DNA of 64,000 nucleotides, taken from positions 930,001 to 994,000 of the forward strand of contig NZ_JAEAGP010000001.1 in NCBI RefSeq assembly GCF_015999305.1, written 5' to 3'. Every line of letters starts with the position of its first letter. The stretch's first letter is position 1. Below, one piece after another: positions 27,168 through 38,324 of the stretch. Under the pieces are notes generated by a model. It was given only the letters and a program-made list of their open reading frames with translations. It ran no database searches and was not told where the DNA came from. The position numbers and the translations under genes are program-made. The DNA is from Erythrobacter sp. YJ-T3-07. Its GTDB lineage: Bacteria > Pseudomonadota > Alphaproteobacteria > Sphingomonadales > Sphingomonadaceae.

Positions 27168-29474
27168 TTGTCCGAGTCCAGTCTTTCGCGCGGTTTGCGC
27201 CCGTCCAGCCGCCGTTCTGCCCGTCGTCCCTCGGCCGCCAGTCAGGGTACGGCGCTGCTTGCCGGTGCCTTCGGCGCGGCATTTATCGCGGTTCCGGCGC
27301 ATGCCGACGATCAGCGTGATCCCGATATCGTGGTTACCGGGCAGCGGCCCGACGTGAACGTCAACGCCGAGCCCGAGGCGCCCTACAAGGCGGAATCGAG
27401 CGACGGTAAGTTTACCGATTCGGTGCTCGACACGCCCAAGTCGCAGACGGTCATCACCAAGGAAGTGATCGAGGATATCGGCGCGAACAGCTTCCGCGAG
27501 ATCGTCCGCAGCACGCCGGGCGTCACGCTGGGCACGGGCGAGGGCGGCAATGCCTTCGGCGACCGTATCTTCATCCGCGGGTTCGAAGCGCGCAACGACG
27601 TCTATATCGACGGCCTGCGCGATCCGGGCGTGACCAGCCGCGAGATCTTCGCGGTCGAGCAGATCGAGGTCATCAAGGGCCCCAGCGCGGTGTTCGGCGG
27701 GCGCGGGACCACCGGCGGTCTGGTCAGCCTGCAGTCCAAGCGCGCGCAATTCGGCAACGACTTCGTCGTGGCAGAGGGCGGCGTGGGGACCGAGAACTAT
27801 TATCGCGGCACGGTGGATGCGAACTACCAGCTGGCCGATGGCGCCGCGATCCGGGTGAACGGCCTGTTCCACGATGCCGATACCCCGGGCCGCGACTATG
27901 TCGGCTCGCGCCGCTACGGCGGGGCGATCGCAGGTACGCTGGCGATCACCGACACGCTCAGCATCAATGCCGACTACTATCTCTACCGGCTCGACGGGGT
28001 GCCCGACTACGGCCACCCGTTCGATTCGACCACGCAGCAGCCCTATCTGGTCGATCGCGACAATTTCTACGGTGTGGTGGGCCGCGATTTCATCTCCAAC
28101 GGCGCGGACATCGGTACCGTCGGCATCGAGTGGACCCCGATCGAGGACCTCACCTTCCACTCCACCACCCGCTACGGCGAGACCTGGAACCGCTACGCGG
28201 TGAGCGAGCCTTCGCTGTGCGTTTTCCAGCGCGATGCGAATGGCAGCTGCCCGCGCAGCGGCGGCGTGGCGGTGCCCGAAAGCGAATATACCGTCAGCCC
28301 CGCGATGAAGAGCAGCTGGCGCAACAATTCCTACTGGGCAAACAGCACCTACGCGGTGGCCAAGGCCGAGACCGGCGCGATCGCGCACGAAATCGTGATG
28401 GGCGGCGATTACAGCTACGAGACGATCGATGCCTACCGGCTCGACGTGCCCAGCACGGTCGAGGATGCGCAGGGCAACATCATCTCGATCCCCGGCGGGT
28501 TCGTCTGGGATCTGTTCGATCCCGAGCCGGTGCTCGGCTACGAGATTCCCATCGGCCCCGACACGGCCGCCGGGCCGACGACCACCAACGCGCAGAGCTT
28601 CGGTGCCTATCTGGTCGACACGATCAAGTTCTCCGATGCCTTCCGTGTGGTGCTCGGCGGACGGCTGGACACGTTCGACATCGATTACCGCTCATCGACC
28701 GGGGAGACGCTCGATTACAGCGCGACGCTCTTCAACTGGCAGGCATCGGGCGTCTTCAAGCCTTCCCCGGCGACGACGCTCTACGTCTCCTACGCCACCA
28801 GCGCGAACCCCAGTGGCGAGCAGCTCGACGGCAACGGGGCGAGCTATGACGGGATCAGCACCGACACGATCGACTTCCAGCCCGAACGTAACACCTCGTG
28901 GGAAGCGGGCGCCAAGGCGGAGCTGTTCGGCGGCAACCTGCTGCTGACCGCGGCGGCGTTCCGGATCGAGAAGGAGAACGCACGCGAAAGCGGCGGGCGC
29001 GGGCAGCCCTACACCAATGTGGGCACGCTGCGGAGCCAGGGCGTGGAGCTGAGCTTCGCCGGCTCGATCGCCGAGCGGATCAAGCTGTTCGGCGGCTATA
29101 CCTACACCGACGCGACGATCACCGAATCGGCCAACCCCGCCAATGTCGGCCGCCGCTTCGCCAACATCCCGCAGCATACCGCGCAGCTGCTCGCCACGGT
29201 GCTGGTCACCAGCCGGTTCGAGATCGGCGGCCAGGTGTACTATCAGGACGAGATGTACGGCGGCAGCCAGCTCGCAGGGACCGCGATGGTGCCGGGATAC
29301 GCCCGGTTCGACGCGGTCGCGCGCTATCGCATCAGCGACAATCTGGAGGCGCGGGTCAACGTGCTCAACCTGACGGACAAGCGCTATTACGATGCGATCT
29401 ATCGCTCCGGCTCGCCGTTCAGCTATATCGCGCCGGGCCGGTCGGCCTTCTTCACGCTGACCGCCAACTTCTGA
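27168..29474 (+). CDS. TonB-dependent siderophore receptor
   Basis: A 768-residue outer membrane receptor. A long N-terminus with Arg-rich start leads into a signal segment (GTALLAGAFGAAFIAVPAHA), a TonB-box-like DPDIVVTGQR and a plug domain (VIEDIGANSFREIVRSTPGV and IFIRGFEARNDVYIDGLRDPG). The rest is a 22-strand barrel closing with the expected terminal aromatic (FFTLTANF). The plug pattern places it among catecholate/hydroxamate siderophore receptors (FhuE/Fiu group). TTG 27168 has a strong AAGGAGG five bases upstream. The PiuC-type dioxygenase gene directly follows, an arrangement widely conserved for ferric-siderophore uptake, and supports iron-starvation regulation. Confidence 0.92.
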   Translation: MSESSLSRGLRPSSRRSARRPSAASQGTALLAGAFGAAFIAVPAHADDQRDPDIVVTGQRPDVNVNAEPEAPYKAESSDGKFTDSVLDTPKSQTVITKEVIEDIGANSFREIVRSTPGVTLGTGEGGNAFGDRIFIRGFEARNDVYIDGLRDPGVTSREIFAVEQIEVIKGPSAVFGGRGTTGGLVSLQSKRAQFGNDFVVAEGGVGTENYYRGTVDANYQLADGAAIRVNGLFHDADTPGRDYVGSRRYGGAIAGTLAITDTLSINADYYLYRLDGVPDYGHPFDSTTQQPYLVDRDNFYGVVGRDFISNGADIGTVGIEWTPIEDLTFHSTTRYGETWNRYAVSEPSLCVFQRDANGSCPRSGGVAVPESEYTVSPAMKSSWRNNSYWANSTYAVAKAETGAIAHEIVMGGDYSYETIDAYRLDVPSTVEDAQGNIISIPGGFVWDLFDPEPVLGYEIPIGPDTAAGPTTTNAQSFGAYLVDTIKFSDAFRVVLGGRLDTFDIDYRSSTGETLDYSATLFNWQASGVFKPSPATTLYVSYATSANPSGEQLDGNGASYDGISTDTIDFQPERNTSWEAGAKAELFGGNLLLTAAAFRIEKENARESGGRGQPYTNVGTLRSQGVELSFAGSIAERIKLFGGYTYTDATITESANPANVGRRFANIPQHTAQLLATVLVTSRFEIGGQVYYQDEMYGGSQLAGTAMVPGYARFDAVARYRISDNLEARVNVLNLTDKRYYDAIYRSGSPFSYIAPGRSAFFTLTANF

Positions 29475-29494
29475 TCGGCGCAAGCGAGGCTGCG

Positions 29495-30181
29495 ATGATG
29501 ATGCTGCACATCCCCGATGTGCTCACGAGCGAGGAGGCGGCGGACCTGCGTGCCCGCCTCCTCGCCGCGCCGTGGGTCGATGGCAATGCGACCAGCGGGG
29601 CGGGCGCAGCCCAGGCCAAGCGCAACCGGCAATTGCCCGAGGATGGAGAGGCCGCCCGCGCCGCCCAGCAGGTGGTCAGCAGCGCGCTGATGGCCAACGC
29701 CACCTTCCTTTCCGCCGCCTTGCCGCACACGATCTTCCCTCCGCTGTTCAACCGCTACGGCGTAGGCGAGACCTTCGGCCTGCACGTCGACAATGCCGTG
29801 CGCTACCACGCAGGCACCGGCGCGCGCATCCGCACGGACCTGTCCGCGACCCTGTTCCTCACCCCGCTGGAGGAGTATGACGGGGGCGAGCTGATCGTTG
29901 AGGACAACAGCCTCGCGCAGAGCCACAAGCACCCCGCCGGTTCGCTGCTGCTCTACCCCTCAACCACGCTGCACCGCGTGGCCGAGGTGACGCGGGGCGA
30001 GCGGGTGAGCTGCTTCCTTTGGCTGCAATCGCTGGTGGCGGACAACGCGGCGCGCGAGATGCTGTTCGACCTCGACACCAGCGTCCAGGCATTGAGCGCG
30101 GATCGCGGCGCGACCGACCATCAGGTGCTCAAGCTCACCCAGCTCTACCACAACCTCGTGCGCCGCTGGGCGCAGAGCTGA
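29495..30181 (+). CDS. piuC: Fe(II)/2-oxoglutarate dioxygenase, PiuC/YbiX family
   Basis: A 228-residue protein. The iron ligands are His97 and Asp99 in FGLHVDNAV and His160 in TTLHRVAEV, with Arg170 as the likely 2-oxoglutarate-binding residue, spaced as in the PKHD-type family. The start is the first ATG of a run of three at 29495; 20 bases after the receptor's stop, so the two are very likely one operon. PiuC/YbiX genes sit next to catecholate receptors in many proteobacteria and are induced by iron limitation; the substrate is not established. The C-terminus ends in YHNLVRRWAQS. Confidence 0.92.
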   Translation: MMMLHIPDVLTSEEAADLRARLLAAPWVDGNATSGAGAAQAKRNRQLPEDGEAARAAQQVVSSALMANATFLSAALPHTIFPPLFNRYGVGETFGLHVDNAVRYHAGTGARIRTDLSATLFLTPLEEYDGGELIVEDNSLAQSHKHPAGSLLLYPSTTLHRVAEVTRGERVSCFLWLQSLVADNAAREMLFDLDTSVQALSADRGATDHQVLKLTQLYHNLVRRWAQS

Positions 30182-30197
30182 GGCATCCGCACCCGCA

Positions 30198-30330
30198 CCG
30201 TTCGTGCTGAGCTTGCCTCCCAACCCCCCGTTCGCCCTGAGCTTGTCTCCCCGCGCACCGTTCGTCCTGAGCCTGTCGAAGGGCGAGAGTGGCCAGGCCG
30301 TCCGCACTTCGACAAGCTCAGTACGAACGG
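30198..30330. repeat. Cluster of TTCGACAAGCTCAG-type repeats
   Basis: Four units of CCGTTCGTCCTGAGCYTGTCGAAG, two degenerate in direct orientation (30198-30220, 30228-30250), one better in direct orientation (30258-30284), and one inverted (30304-30330). The last two make an inverted doublet spaced by about 20 bases, the typical form of this repeat in sphingomonads. Confidence 0.8.
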
Positions 30331-30358
30331 CGTCTAAGTATGGACCGTTGTTTCGAGA

Positions 30359-31182
30359 CTAGTCGCCATCCCCCTCCGCAATCCCGTACCGCTCGCGGAT
30401 CGGCGCCAGCTTCCTGTCGAGCGGGTCGAACACAGCCTGCTCGTTCGCCGCGCGCTTGCGGCGCTGTTCCTCCGGCACTTGCCTGCGGATGCTCTCGTAC
30501 ACCGGATGGTCCGATCGCATGGTGTGGCCGGGATTGTGGATGCCGTAACGGTGGGGCAGGCGATGCCGGAGGAGGAAGCGCAGCAGCGCGTTGTCCGGCT
30601 TGTGCGTCCCAGTTGCCCTGCCGGGAGGGCTGATGCCCAGCTTCGCTTCCGCTGCTTGAGGGCGGGTGCCTGACACACTTGACACAGTGTCATGGAGCGA
30701 AAAGTCCGAGCGCCTGCGAGCGATCTTGTGCGCGCGCGACTGGCCTCAGGCAGCGAAGCGGTAGGCCACACAAACAACGCGCACAATCCTCCAGCCGCTG
30801 CACCCCGCGCTCCAGCGCCGCATCCCACGCCGCGGCAAACCCCTCCGCCCCCGGTCTCGCGCGCAGCTTGTACAGCGCCTCCATGCTCTTGCCGCGTCGC
30901 CTCATGTAGCGGAGCGGTAGGGAGAAAGATGACTCGCGCGCCGCCTGCGTAACGATCCGCGTCGCCGCGAGCGTCGCGACAAACCGCCGCTGCCGCTCCG
31001 GGCGTGATCGAGTTGGAGCGCGGGTGCGGGTGGATATAGGGCGCGAAGGCGAGCAGCGGCTCGTCCGCGTCGGGTTCGGGGCTGGTGTAGGCCACGGCAG
31101 AGGTGGCCTGGCGAGCAATCCTGCGGCTGCAAGCCCCCTCTCCTTCAGGGGAGGGGGTTGGGGGCGGGGCCTTTTCGGTCAT
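30359..31182 (-). pseudogene. Frameshifted remnant of a DNA-binding/terminase-like small protein
   Basis: The protein is spread over three reading frames. Frame one gives an N-terminus with EPLLAFAPYIHPHPRSNSIT; a second gives PERQRRFVATLAATRIVTQAA and then LYKLRARPGAEGFAAAWDAAL, a helix-turn-helix-like pattern common in uncharacterised sphingomonad proteins; a third gives HKPDNALLRFLLRHRLPHRYG and the C-terminus to TAG at 30361-30359. The frame changes fall near 31010 and near 30690, so at least two indels have broken it. The start is unsure because a GC-rich palindromic repeat (31134-31157) lies at the beginning. No intact copy is in the window. Confidence 0.65.
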
Positions 31183-31197
31183 GGCGCTGCTCTCCAA

Positions 31198-31572
31198 GCC
31201 GCAGGCGAGGCAAGGCAGACGGGCCGCCCGAGCTTATGCGAGGAAAGCCAAGCGAGCGGATGCGAGCGCCGGCGCTTGAGGCTCAACAAACAAATGCGCG
31301 TGTTCGGGCGACGGTCCTCGGCGGACCCATCGAAAGACTCATCGGAGGGCATAGCCGCAGGTAGATTGCAGAATACGGGGGAGTAGGACAGCGAGGTTTT
31401 CAGACTCGGGAGAGTGCTCGTCAATCCACGATCTCCAGTCGATGCATTCATCTGTAGCATCGGGGGCGCCACGACTGGCCTTTCAAGCTAAAAGGTTAGC
31501 AACGGGTTTAGCTTTTTCGGTCTTCACCTGTTAAGCTCTCTGGTTCGACTCATCGGTGACGGAGGTCTCACC
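31198..31572. other. Intergenic stretch without recognised gene
   Basis: 375 bases between the decayed gene and the duplicated-domain protein. It has ORFs only of shadow quality. A short run of tail-like sequence (RMRAPALEAQQTNARVRA) in one frame may be part of an old gene, but nothing firm can be said. Confidence 0.35.
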
Positions 31573-32352
31573 ATGATTTCTCGTTTTGTAGTGTTCGCCA
31601 GTGCGGCATCTCTGATCCCTTCGCCTGTTCTCGCCGAACAGGCCAGCCAGTTGACCGACATCAATGGGGCGCTCGGCCGCGATGCCGAGCGAGTGCTGCA
31701 GCAGCGCGGTTTTGCCCACATCTCGACCAACAAGAATTCGATGGGTTACGTCTACAGCTATTGGTGGGATGATGAGGACGACACCTGCGTGCAGGTCGAA
31801 GTCTACGATGGACGCGTCGAGACAATCTCGGATGCATCGTCCGAAGATTGCGGCCATTCCGGCGGTGGTGATGCGGCGGCGGCATTGGGCGTTGCTGCCG
31901 GTGTCGCAATCCTGGGCGCGCTGCTGACACACAAATCCCATCATCATGACGACAATGCACATTCCAGTGACGAACAGGCGGAGCGCGATTACGAACGCGG
32001 CTATACCGATGGTCTGCACAATGCCGCCTACCATAATCCCGGCCGGTCCGAAGCGTACGCGTCAGGCTATTCGGCGGGGGTCGACGAACGCAGCGCCAAT
32101 ATCGACCATCACTCGGGACGTGGCGGATATGATCGTGCGGCAGAGTTCTCCGATCTGAAGGGTGCACGCGCGGCTGGGGCCATGGACGAACTGGAGCGAC
32201 GTGGGTTCCGCCAGGTAGACAACTTTGCCAGTGGGACGACGCGTTATTCGATCCAGTGGCAGCCGGAAAGCCGTCAGTGCGTGCAGGTCACAATCGCAGA
32301 CGGCAGGTTTTACGATCTGCGCGACATAGGGCAGCATCCTAAGTGTCGCTGA
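31573..32352 (+). CDS. Exported protein with an internal duplicated domain
   Basis: A 259-residue protein with a cleavable signal peptide ([21 protein letters not shown]). Two related halves flank a Gly/Ala-rich and His-rich middle: [14 protein letters not shown]...[18 protein letters not shown] (residues about 41-91) and [14 protein letters not shown]...[18 protein letters not shown] (about 207-255). Both share the pattern of a C-V-Q-V strand followed by DGR, so the protein probably arose by duplication. One membrane-like segment ([15 protein letters not shown]) precedes the His stretch HKSHHHDD. Function unknown. It overlaps the following lipoprotein gene by 10 bases, so the two are probably cotranscribed. 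Confidence 0.72.
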   Translation: MISRFVVFASAASLIPSPVLAEQASQLTDINGALGRDAERVLQQRGFAHISTNKNSMGYVYSYWWDDEDDTCVQVEVYDGRVETISDASSEDCGHSGGGDAAAALGVAAGVAILGALLTHKSHHHDDNAHSSDEQAERDYERGYTDGLHNAAYHNPGRSEAYASGYSAGVDERSANIDHHSGRGGYDRAAEFSDLKGARAAGAMDELERRGFRQVDNFASGTTRYSIQWQPESRQCVQVTIADGRFYDLRDIGQHPKCR

Positions 32353-33083
32353 GGTGCCTCTATCAACCCGATGCCTGCCAACGCCTGCTGGCATGTTCTG
32401 CCGCGCTTTTTCTTGCATCTTGCTCCGAGGCGGCTCCACCGCCGTCCTCGGAGGCGACAGCTGGCGATCTGGCGGCTATCCCCGACAGTCTGAGCCCGTT
32501 CGGTGACGGCTATCCCAACGCCGGAGACCCTTGCCGCAGGCTGGGTGAAAGCGCTGCAACCTCCCGATATCTCGACCACACCGCCATCCTGGTCGGTTGT
32601 CCGAGCGATCGGTCCGCTTCGGCGGTCGGGGGAGAGATCGTCGCCACGATAGACGGTGTGATAGACGGTGTGCGCATCGTCAGCATCCCTGCCGAAGGGG
32701 CTATGGCAGGTTCCGGGGTCGGTCCCGAAGCCGATGCCGCACTCGCTTCCACTCAGGACGACCCGCTGGTGGATGGAACGCCATACAACGCCACGGCTGC
32801 GATCCGGTGCGGTCTCGATGGCGACGCGCCTGTTTCGAACTGCGATGCGGGAGTCCGCCGCAATTGGAATGGGCCGGGTACGGCCTTGGTCGAGATAACT
32901 AAGCCGGACGGCAGGAAGCGCGCGATTTTCTTCGAGGATGGCGTGGCATTCAGCGCGGAAAGCGCACAGTCCGATGGATGGGCGGCCTATGATTTCCAAG
33001 CTGTCCGGAACGAAGACCAAACCACGGTGCGGTTCGGACCCGAAACCTACGTAATCGTCGACGCATTGGTTCGGGGTGGTTAG
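32343..33083 (+). CDS. Putative lipoprotein, unknown function
   Basis: A 246-residue protein with GTG start 32343 that overlaps the previous stop codon. A signal peptide ends in LASC (acceptor Cys27). The mature protein has a Ser/Pro linker and then a globular domain with several cysteines (DPCRRLG, VGCPSD, IRCGLD, SNCDAG) that could pair. No domain recognised. The tight overlap suggests the same function as, or partnership with, the duplicated-domain exported protein upstream. Codon and base use in both genes look less biased than in the ribosomal region, consistent with accessory DNA. Confidence 0.65.
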   Translation: MSLRCLYQPDACQRLLACSAALFLASCSEAAPPPSSEATAGDLAAIPDSLSPFGDGYPNAGDPCRRLGESAATSRYLDHTAILVGCPSDRSASAVGGEIVATIDGVIDGVRIVSIPAEGAMAGSGVGPEADAALASTQDDPLVDGTPYNATAAIRCGLDGDAPVSNCDAGVRRNWNGPGTALVEITKPDGRKRAIFFEDGVAFSAESAQSDGWAAYDFQAVRNEDQTTVRFGPETYVIVDALVRGG

Positions 33084-33373
33084 CCGACGAATGCGGGCGT
33101 CGAAGCGATAAATGCCGGGCGGATCGGTTTTCTTTGTCTCGACAAGTTCTCTTGACCCACACCCCAAATCCTACTAGGCCCGCTCTCAACCGAGGCAGGG
33201 CCTAGCTCTCGCCGAGGCTTATAGAGCTGAACATTGCCGGTTATGTCCCGGGGCTGTCGCATGCGCGATGGCCTTTTCGTTTTTCCCGCTAGCGGGTTGG
33301 GCAGGGCAGCCGTCAAAGTAATCCGGGTGGTCCCTTGCGGGCGGGTTCGGGTGGAGCGTTTCAGGCTCGTTTG

Positions 33374-33463
33374 TTCGTGATCCCCAGCGCACGCTGGGGT
33401 CTCGTGCCGCAGGCGCCACGCCGGGCAGAGGCAAAGGTCCCAGCTTTCGCTGGGACTCACGAA
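33374..33463. repeat. Inverted doublet of the CCCAGCGAAAGCTGGG family
   Basis: One unit at 33374-33408 (TTCGTGATCCCCAGCG ... CTGGGGTCTCG) and its inverted partner at 33431-33463, with about 22 bases between. Each unit has a short stem, CCCAGCGCACGCTGGG on the left and CCCAGCTTTCGCTGGG on the right. Same doublet style as the other repeats of the window but a different sequence family. Confidence 0.75.
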
Positions 33464-33524
33464 AGACGGCCCCGACACACTTCATTCGATCGCAAGCGCG
33501 AAGCCATCCCTGGCCGACGCAGTT

Positions 33525-33610
33525 CCGCCTGTGCTGAGCCTGTCGAAGCACCGTCCTTCTTCTTTGCGAGAAGAGAAGTGCGATCCTTCGACAAGCTCAG
33601 GATGAGCGGG
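33525..33610. repeat. Inverted doublet of the TTCGACAAGCTCAG family
   Basis: Left unit CCGCCTGTGCTGAGCCTGTC at 33525-33551 and right inverted unit CCTTCGACAAGCTCAGGATG at 33585-33610, the same family as the cluster at 30198-30330. It ends 45 bases before the rpsL start codon. Confidence 0.78.
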
Positions 33611-33654
33611 GTTGGGAAGGCCCTTTCGAGCAAACAGGCAGAAGAGAGAATTTA

Positions 33655-34026
33655 ATGCCCACCATCAACCAGCTGGTCCGCAAGGGCCGCACTCCGCAGA
33701 AGACCAAGAGCAAGGTCCCTGCGATGGAGCAGAACCCGCAGAAGCGCGGCGTCTGCACCCGCGTCTATACGACGACCCCGAAGAAGCCGAACTCGGCTCT
33801 GCGCAAGGTGGCCAAGGTTCGCCTGACCAACCAGCGCGAAGTCATCAGCTACATCCCGGGCGAAGGCCACAACCTGCAGGAACACAGCGTCGTGCTGATC
33901 CGCGGCGGCCGTGTGCGCGACCTTCCCGGCGTGCGCTACCACGTGCTGCGCGGCGTGCTCGACACGCAGGGCGTCAAGGACCGCAAGCAGAGCCGTTCGA
34001 AGTACGGCGCCAAGCGTCCGAAGTGA
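33655..34026 (+). CDS. rpsL: 30S ribosomal protein uS12
   Basis: A 123-residue uS12 beginning [16 protein letters not shown]. The decoding-centre loops are present: [13 protein letters not shown] with the wild-type Lys43, and [15 protein letters not shown] in which residue 88 is Arg where E. coli has Lys. Arg at this position is a known streptomycin-resistance substitution in other bacteria and is natural in many sphingomonads. It heads the str operon. A hairpin GACCTG/CAGGTC spans its stop codon region (34025-34045). Confidence 0.99.
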   Translation: MPTINQLVRKGRTPQKTKSKVPAMEQNPQKRGVCTRVYTTTPKKPNSALRKVAKVRLTNQREVISYIPGEGHNLQEHSVVLIRGGRVRDLPGVRYHVLRGVLDTQGVKDRKQSRSKYGAKRPK

Positions 34027-34150
34027 CCTGTCCGGGGGGCAGGTCATCCTGAAAAGGTCGCCTTCAGGCGGCCGCGGTTCAGGATCCAGCCTTCCTCCCC
34101 TGTGACGTGTGCAATGTGATTTGAAAGGTCCGCCCTACGCCGAAAACTGG

Positions 34151-34175
34151 ACCCCGAAACAAGTTCGGGGTGACG
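34151..34175. repeat. Single palindromic repeat between rpsL and rpsG
   Basis: ACCCCGAAACAAGTTCGGGG followed by TGACG, a degenerate single unit of the family flanking the GIY-YIG gene, placed 35 bases before the rpsG start codon. It would form a hairpin in the str operon mRNA. Confidence 0.7.
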
Positions 34176-34209
34176 GCATGGGGAATGGCCCAACAGAAGG
34201 AATAACGAC

Positions 34210-34680
34210 ATGAGTCGTCGTCGTCGCCCAGAGAAGCGCGAAATCCTGCCCGATCCCAAGTTCAAGGATCTGGTGCTCTCGAAGTTCATGAACAACCTGA
34301 TGCTCGATGGTAAGAAGGCCGTCGCGGAAAAGATCGTCTACGGTGCGCTCGACACGGTCGAGACCAAGGCGAAGGCCAACCCGGTCGAACTGTTCCACGC
34401 CGCGCTCGACAACATCAAGCCGCAGGTCGAAGTGCGCAGCCGCCGCGTCGGCGGTGCGACCTACCAGGTGCCTGTGGAAGTGCGCCCCGAGCGTGCGCAG
34501 GCGCTGGCGATCCGCTGGCTGATCACCGCCGCGCGCGGTCGCCCCGAAACGACCATGGCGGCGCGTCTCTCGGGCGAGCTGATGGATGCGGCGAACAATC
34601 GCGGCAACGCGGTCAAGAAGCGCGAAGATACGCACCGCATGGCGGATGCGAACCGCGCGTTCAGCCACTACCGCTGGTAG
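34210..34680 (+). CDS. rpsG: 30S ribosomal protein uS7
   Basis: A 156-residue protein starting [18 protein letters not shown] and ending SHYRW. It binds the 3' major domain of 16S rRNA and starts head assembly; in E. coli it is also the translational repressor of the str operon. The gap to rpsL is 183 bases, unusually long, and contains the palindromic repeat. The gap to fusA (34681-34800) contains another near-perfect palindrome, CCCCATATGGGG (34740-34751). Confidence 0.99.
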   Translation: MSRRRRPEKREILPDPKFKDLVLSKFMNNLMLDGKKAVAEKIVYGALDTVETKAKANPVELFHAALDNIKPQVEVRSRRVGGATYQVPVEVRPERAQALAIRWLITAARGRPETTMAARLSGELMDAANNRGNAVKKREDTHRMADANRAFSHYRW

Positions 34681-34800
34681 GATCCGGGGCAGGGCGCGCC
34701 GCGCATACGGCAGGCGCGTCTTCAACCGGTCACAAAAGACCCCATATGGGGGTGGCTTATCCGGCTCCCCCCTCACTCTGACTCTTCCGAGGAATTGACA

Positions 34801-36933
<2,133 letters not shown>

Positions 36934-36952
36934 GGCGAGCGATCGGTTTAGG

Positions 36953-36982
36953 GGCGGCGCCTGATTTTGAGCGGGCGCCGCC
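36953..36982 (+). terminator. Stem-loop between fusA and tuf
   Basis: GGCGGCGCC (36953-36961) and GGCGCCGCC (36974-36982) make a 9-base GC stem with a 12-base loop, followed by TTCTTT. A partial terminator or mRNA-processing hairpin that would lower, or leave independent, tuf expression. Confidence 0.55.
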
Positions 36983-37028
36983 TTCTTTCCCGCACAAATT
37001 CCCATTTAAGACAGAGGTATTAAGAGAA

Positions 37029-38219
37029 ATGGCGAAGGAAAAGTTCGAGCGGAACAAGCCGCACTGCAACATCGGCACCATTGGTCACGTCGACCACGGC
37101 AAGACCACGCTGACCGCGGCGATCACCAAGGTGATGGCTGAAACCTATGGCGGTGCCGCCGTTGATTTCGCAAACATCGACAAGGCGCCGGAAGAGCGCG
37201 AGCGCGGGATCACGATCTCGACCGCGCACGTCGAATACGAAACCGAAGCGCGCCACTACGCGCACGTCGACTGCCCCGGCCACGCCGACTATGTGAAGAA
37301 CATGATCACCGGTGCGGCGCAGATGGACGGCGCAATCCTGGTGGTGAACGCTGCCGACGGCCCCATGCCGCAGACCCGTGAGCACATCCTGCTCTCGCGT
37401 CAGGTCGGCGTGCCCGCGCTGGTCGTGTACCTGAACAAGGTCGACCAGGTCGACGACGAGGAAATCCTCGAGCTCGTCGAACTGGAAGTTCGCGAACTGC
37501 TGAGCGCCTACGACTTCGACGGCGACAACATTCCGATCGTCAAGGGTTCGGCTCTGGCCGCTCTCGAAGGTCGCGACGACAACATCGGCAAGGATTCGAT
37601 CATCGAGCTGATGAAGGCCGTTGACGAGCACATCCCGCAGCCGGAGCGCCCGGTCGACCAGGCATTCCTGATGCCGATCGAAGACGTGTTCTCGATTTCG
37701 GGTCGTGGTACGGTTGTCACCGGCCGTGTCGAAACCGGCGTTGTGAACGTTGGCGACGAAGTCGAAATCGTCGGCATCAAGGACACTTCGAAGACGACCG
37801 TCACCGGCGTCGAAATGTTCCGCAAGCTGCTCGATCGCGGCGAAGCTGGCGACAACATCGGTGCGCTGATTCGCGGCGTTGCCCGTGAAGACGTCGAGCG
37901 TGGCCAGGTCCTCGCGAAGCCGGGTTCGGTTACGCCGCACACCGAGTTCAGCGCCGAAGTCTACGTGCTGTCGAAGGACGAAGGTGGCCGTCACACGCCG
38001 TTCTTCGCCAACTACCGCCCGCAGTTCTACTTCCGCACCACCGACGTGACCGGCGAAGTGATCCTTCCCGAAGGCACGGAAATGGTGATGCCGGGCGACA
38101 ACGTGACCATCTCGGTCAAGCTGATCGCACCGATCGCGATGGATGAAGGTCTTCGCTTCGCAATCCGCGAAGGTGGCCGCACCGTCGGTTCGGGGGTTGT
38201 CAGCAAGATCACCGTCTAA
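37029..38219 (+). CDS. tuf: Elongation factor Tu
   Basis: A 396-residue EF-Tu with P-loop [11 protein letters not shown], switch regions [13 protein letters not shown] and CPGHADYV, and the NKVD guanine motif. It delivers aminoacyl-tRNA to the ribosome. It is the only copy in the window; many alphaproteobacteria have a second one elsewhere. Strong codon bias. Two terminator-like hairpins follow it. Confidence 0.99.
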   Translation: MAKEKFERNKPHCNIGTIGHVDHGKTTLTAAITKVMAETYGGAAVDFANIDKAPEERERGITISTAHVEYETEARHYAHVDCPGHADYVKNMITGAAQMDGAILVVNAADGPMPQTREHILLSRQVGVPALVVYLNKVDQVDDEEILELVELEVRELLSAYDFDGDNIPIVKGSALAALEGRDDNIGKDSIIELMKAVDEHIPQPERPVDQAFLMPIEDVFSISGRGTVVTGRVETGVVNVGDEVEIVGIKDTSKTTVTGVEMFRKLLDRGEAGDNIGALIRGVAREDVERGQVLAKPGSVTPHTEFSAEVYVLSKDEGGRHTPFFANYRPQFYFRTTDVTGEVILPEGTEMVMPGDNVTISVKLIAPIAMDEGLRFAIREGGRTVGSGVVSKITV

Positions 38220-38232
38220 TATAGGCACTTTC

Positions 38233-38261
38233 ACCGGCGGGGGATTCGATTCCCCGCCGGT
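38233..38261 (+). terminator. Hairpin after tuf (first of two)
   Basis: ACCGGCGGGG (38233-38242) pairs with CCCCGCCGGT (38252-38261) around a 9-base loop. It is followed by CAGATTTC rather than a clean T-run. Confidence 0.6.
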
Positions 38262-38276
38262 CAGATTTCACGAGGG

Positions 38277-38324
38277 CCGCCCCTCACCGAAAACTTCGGT
38301 TTGGTGGGGCGGTTCTTTATTTTT
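38277..38324 (+). terminator. Hairpin with T-rich tail after tuf (second of two)
   Basis: CCGCCCC (38277-38283) pairs with GGGGCGG (38306-38312), with an inner ACCGAA/TTCGGT stem, followed by TTCTTTATTTTT. A strong rho-independent terminator that probably separates the str operon from the S10 operon; rpsJ starts 60 bases further on, so it would need its own promoter or read-through. Confidence 0.7.

Larger units (their letters stand above)
33084..33654. other. Long gap before rpsL with repeats and a possible promoter
   Basis: 571 bases without a gene. TTGACC at 33152-33157 followed by a weak -10 near 33172-33180 may be the str operon promoter, which would give a leader of several hundred bases. 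A perfect palindrome CCCGCTAGCGGG sits at 33285-33296. Two inverted repeat doublets fill much of the rest (listed separately). Confidence 0.4.
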
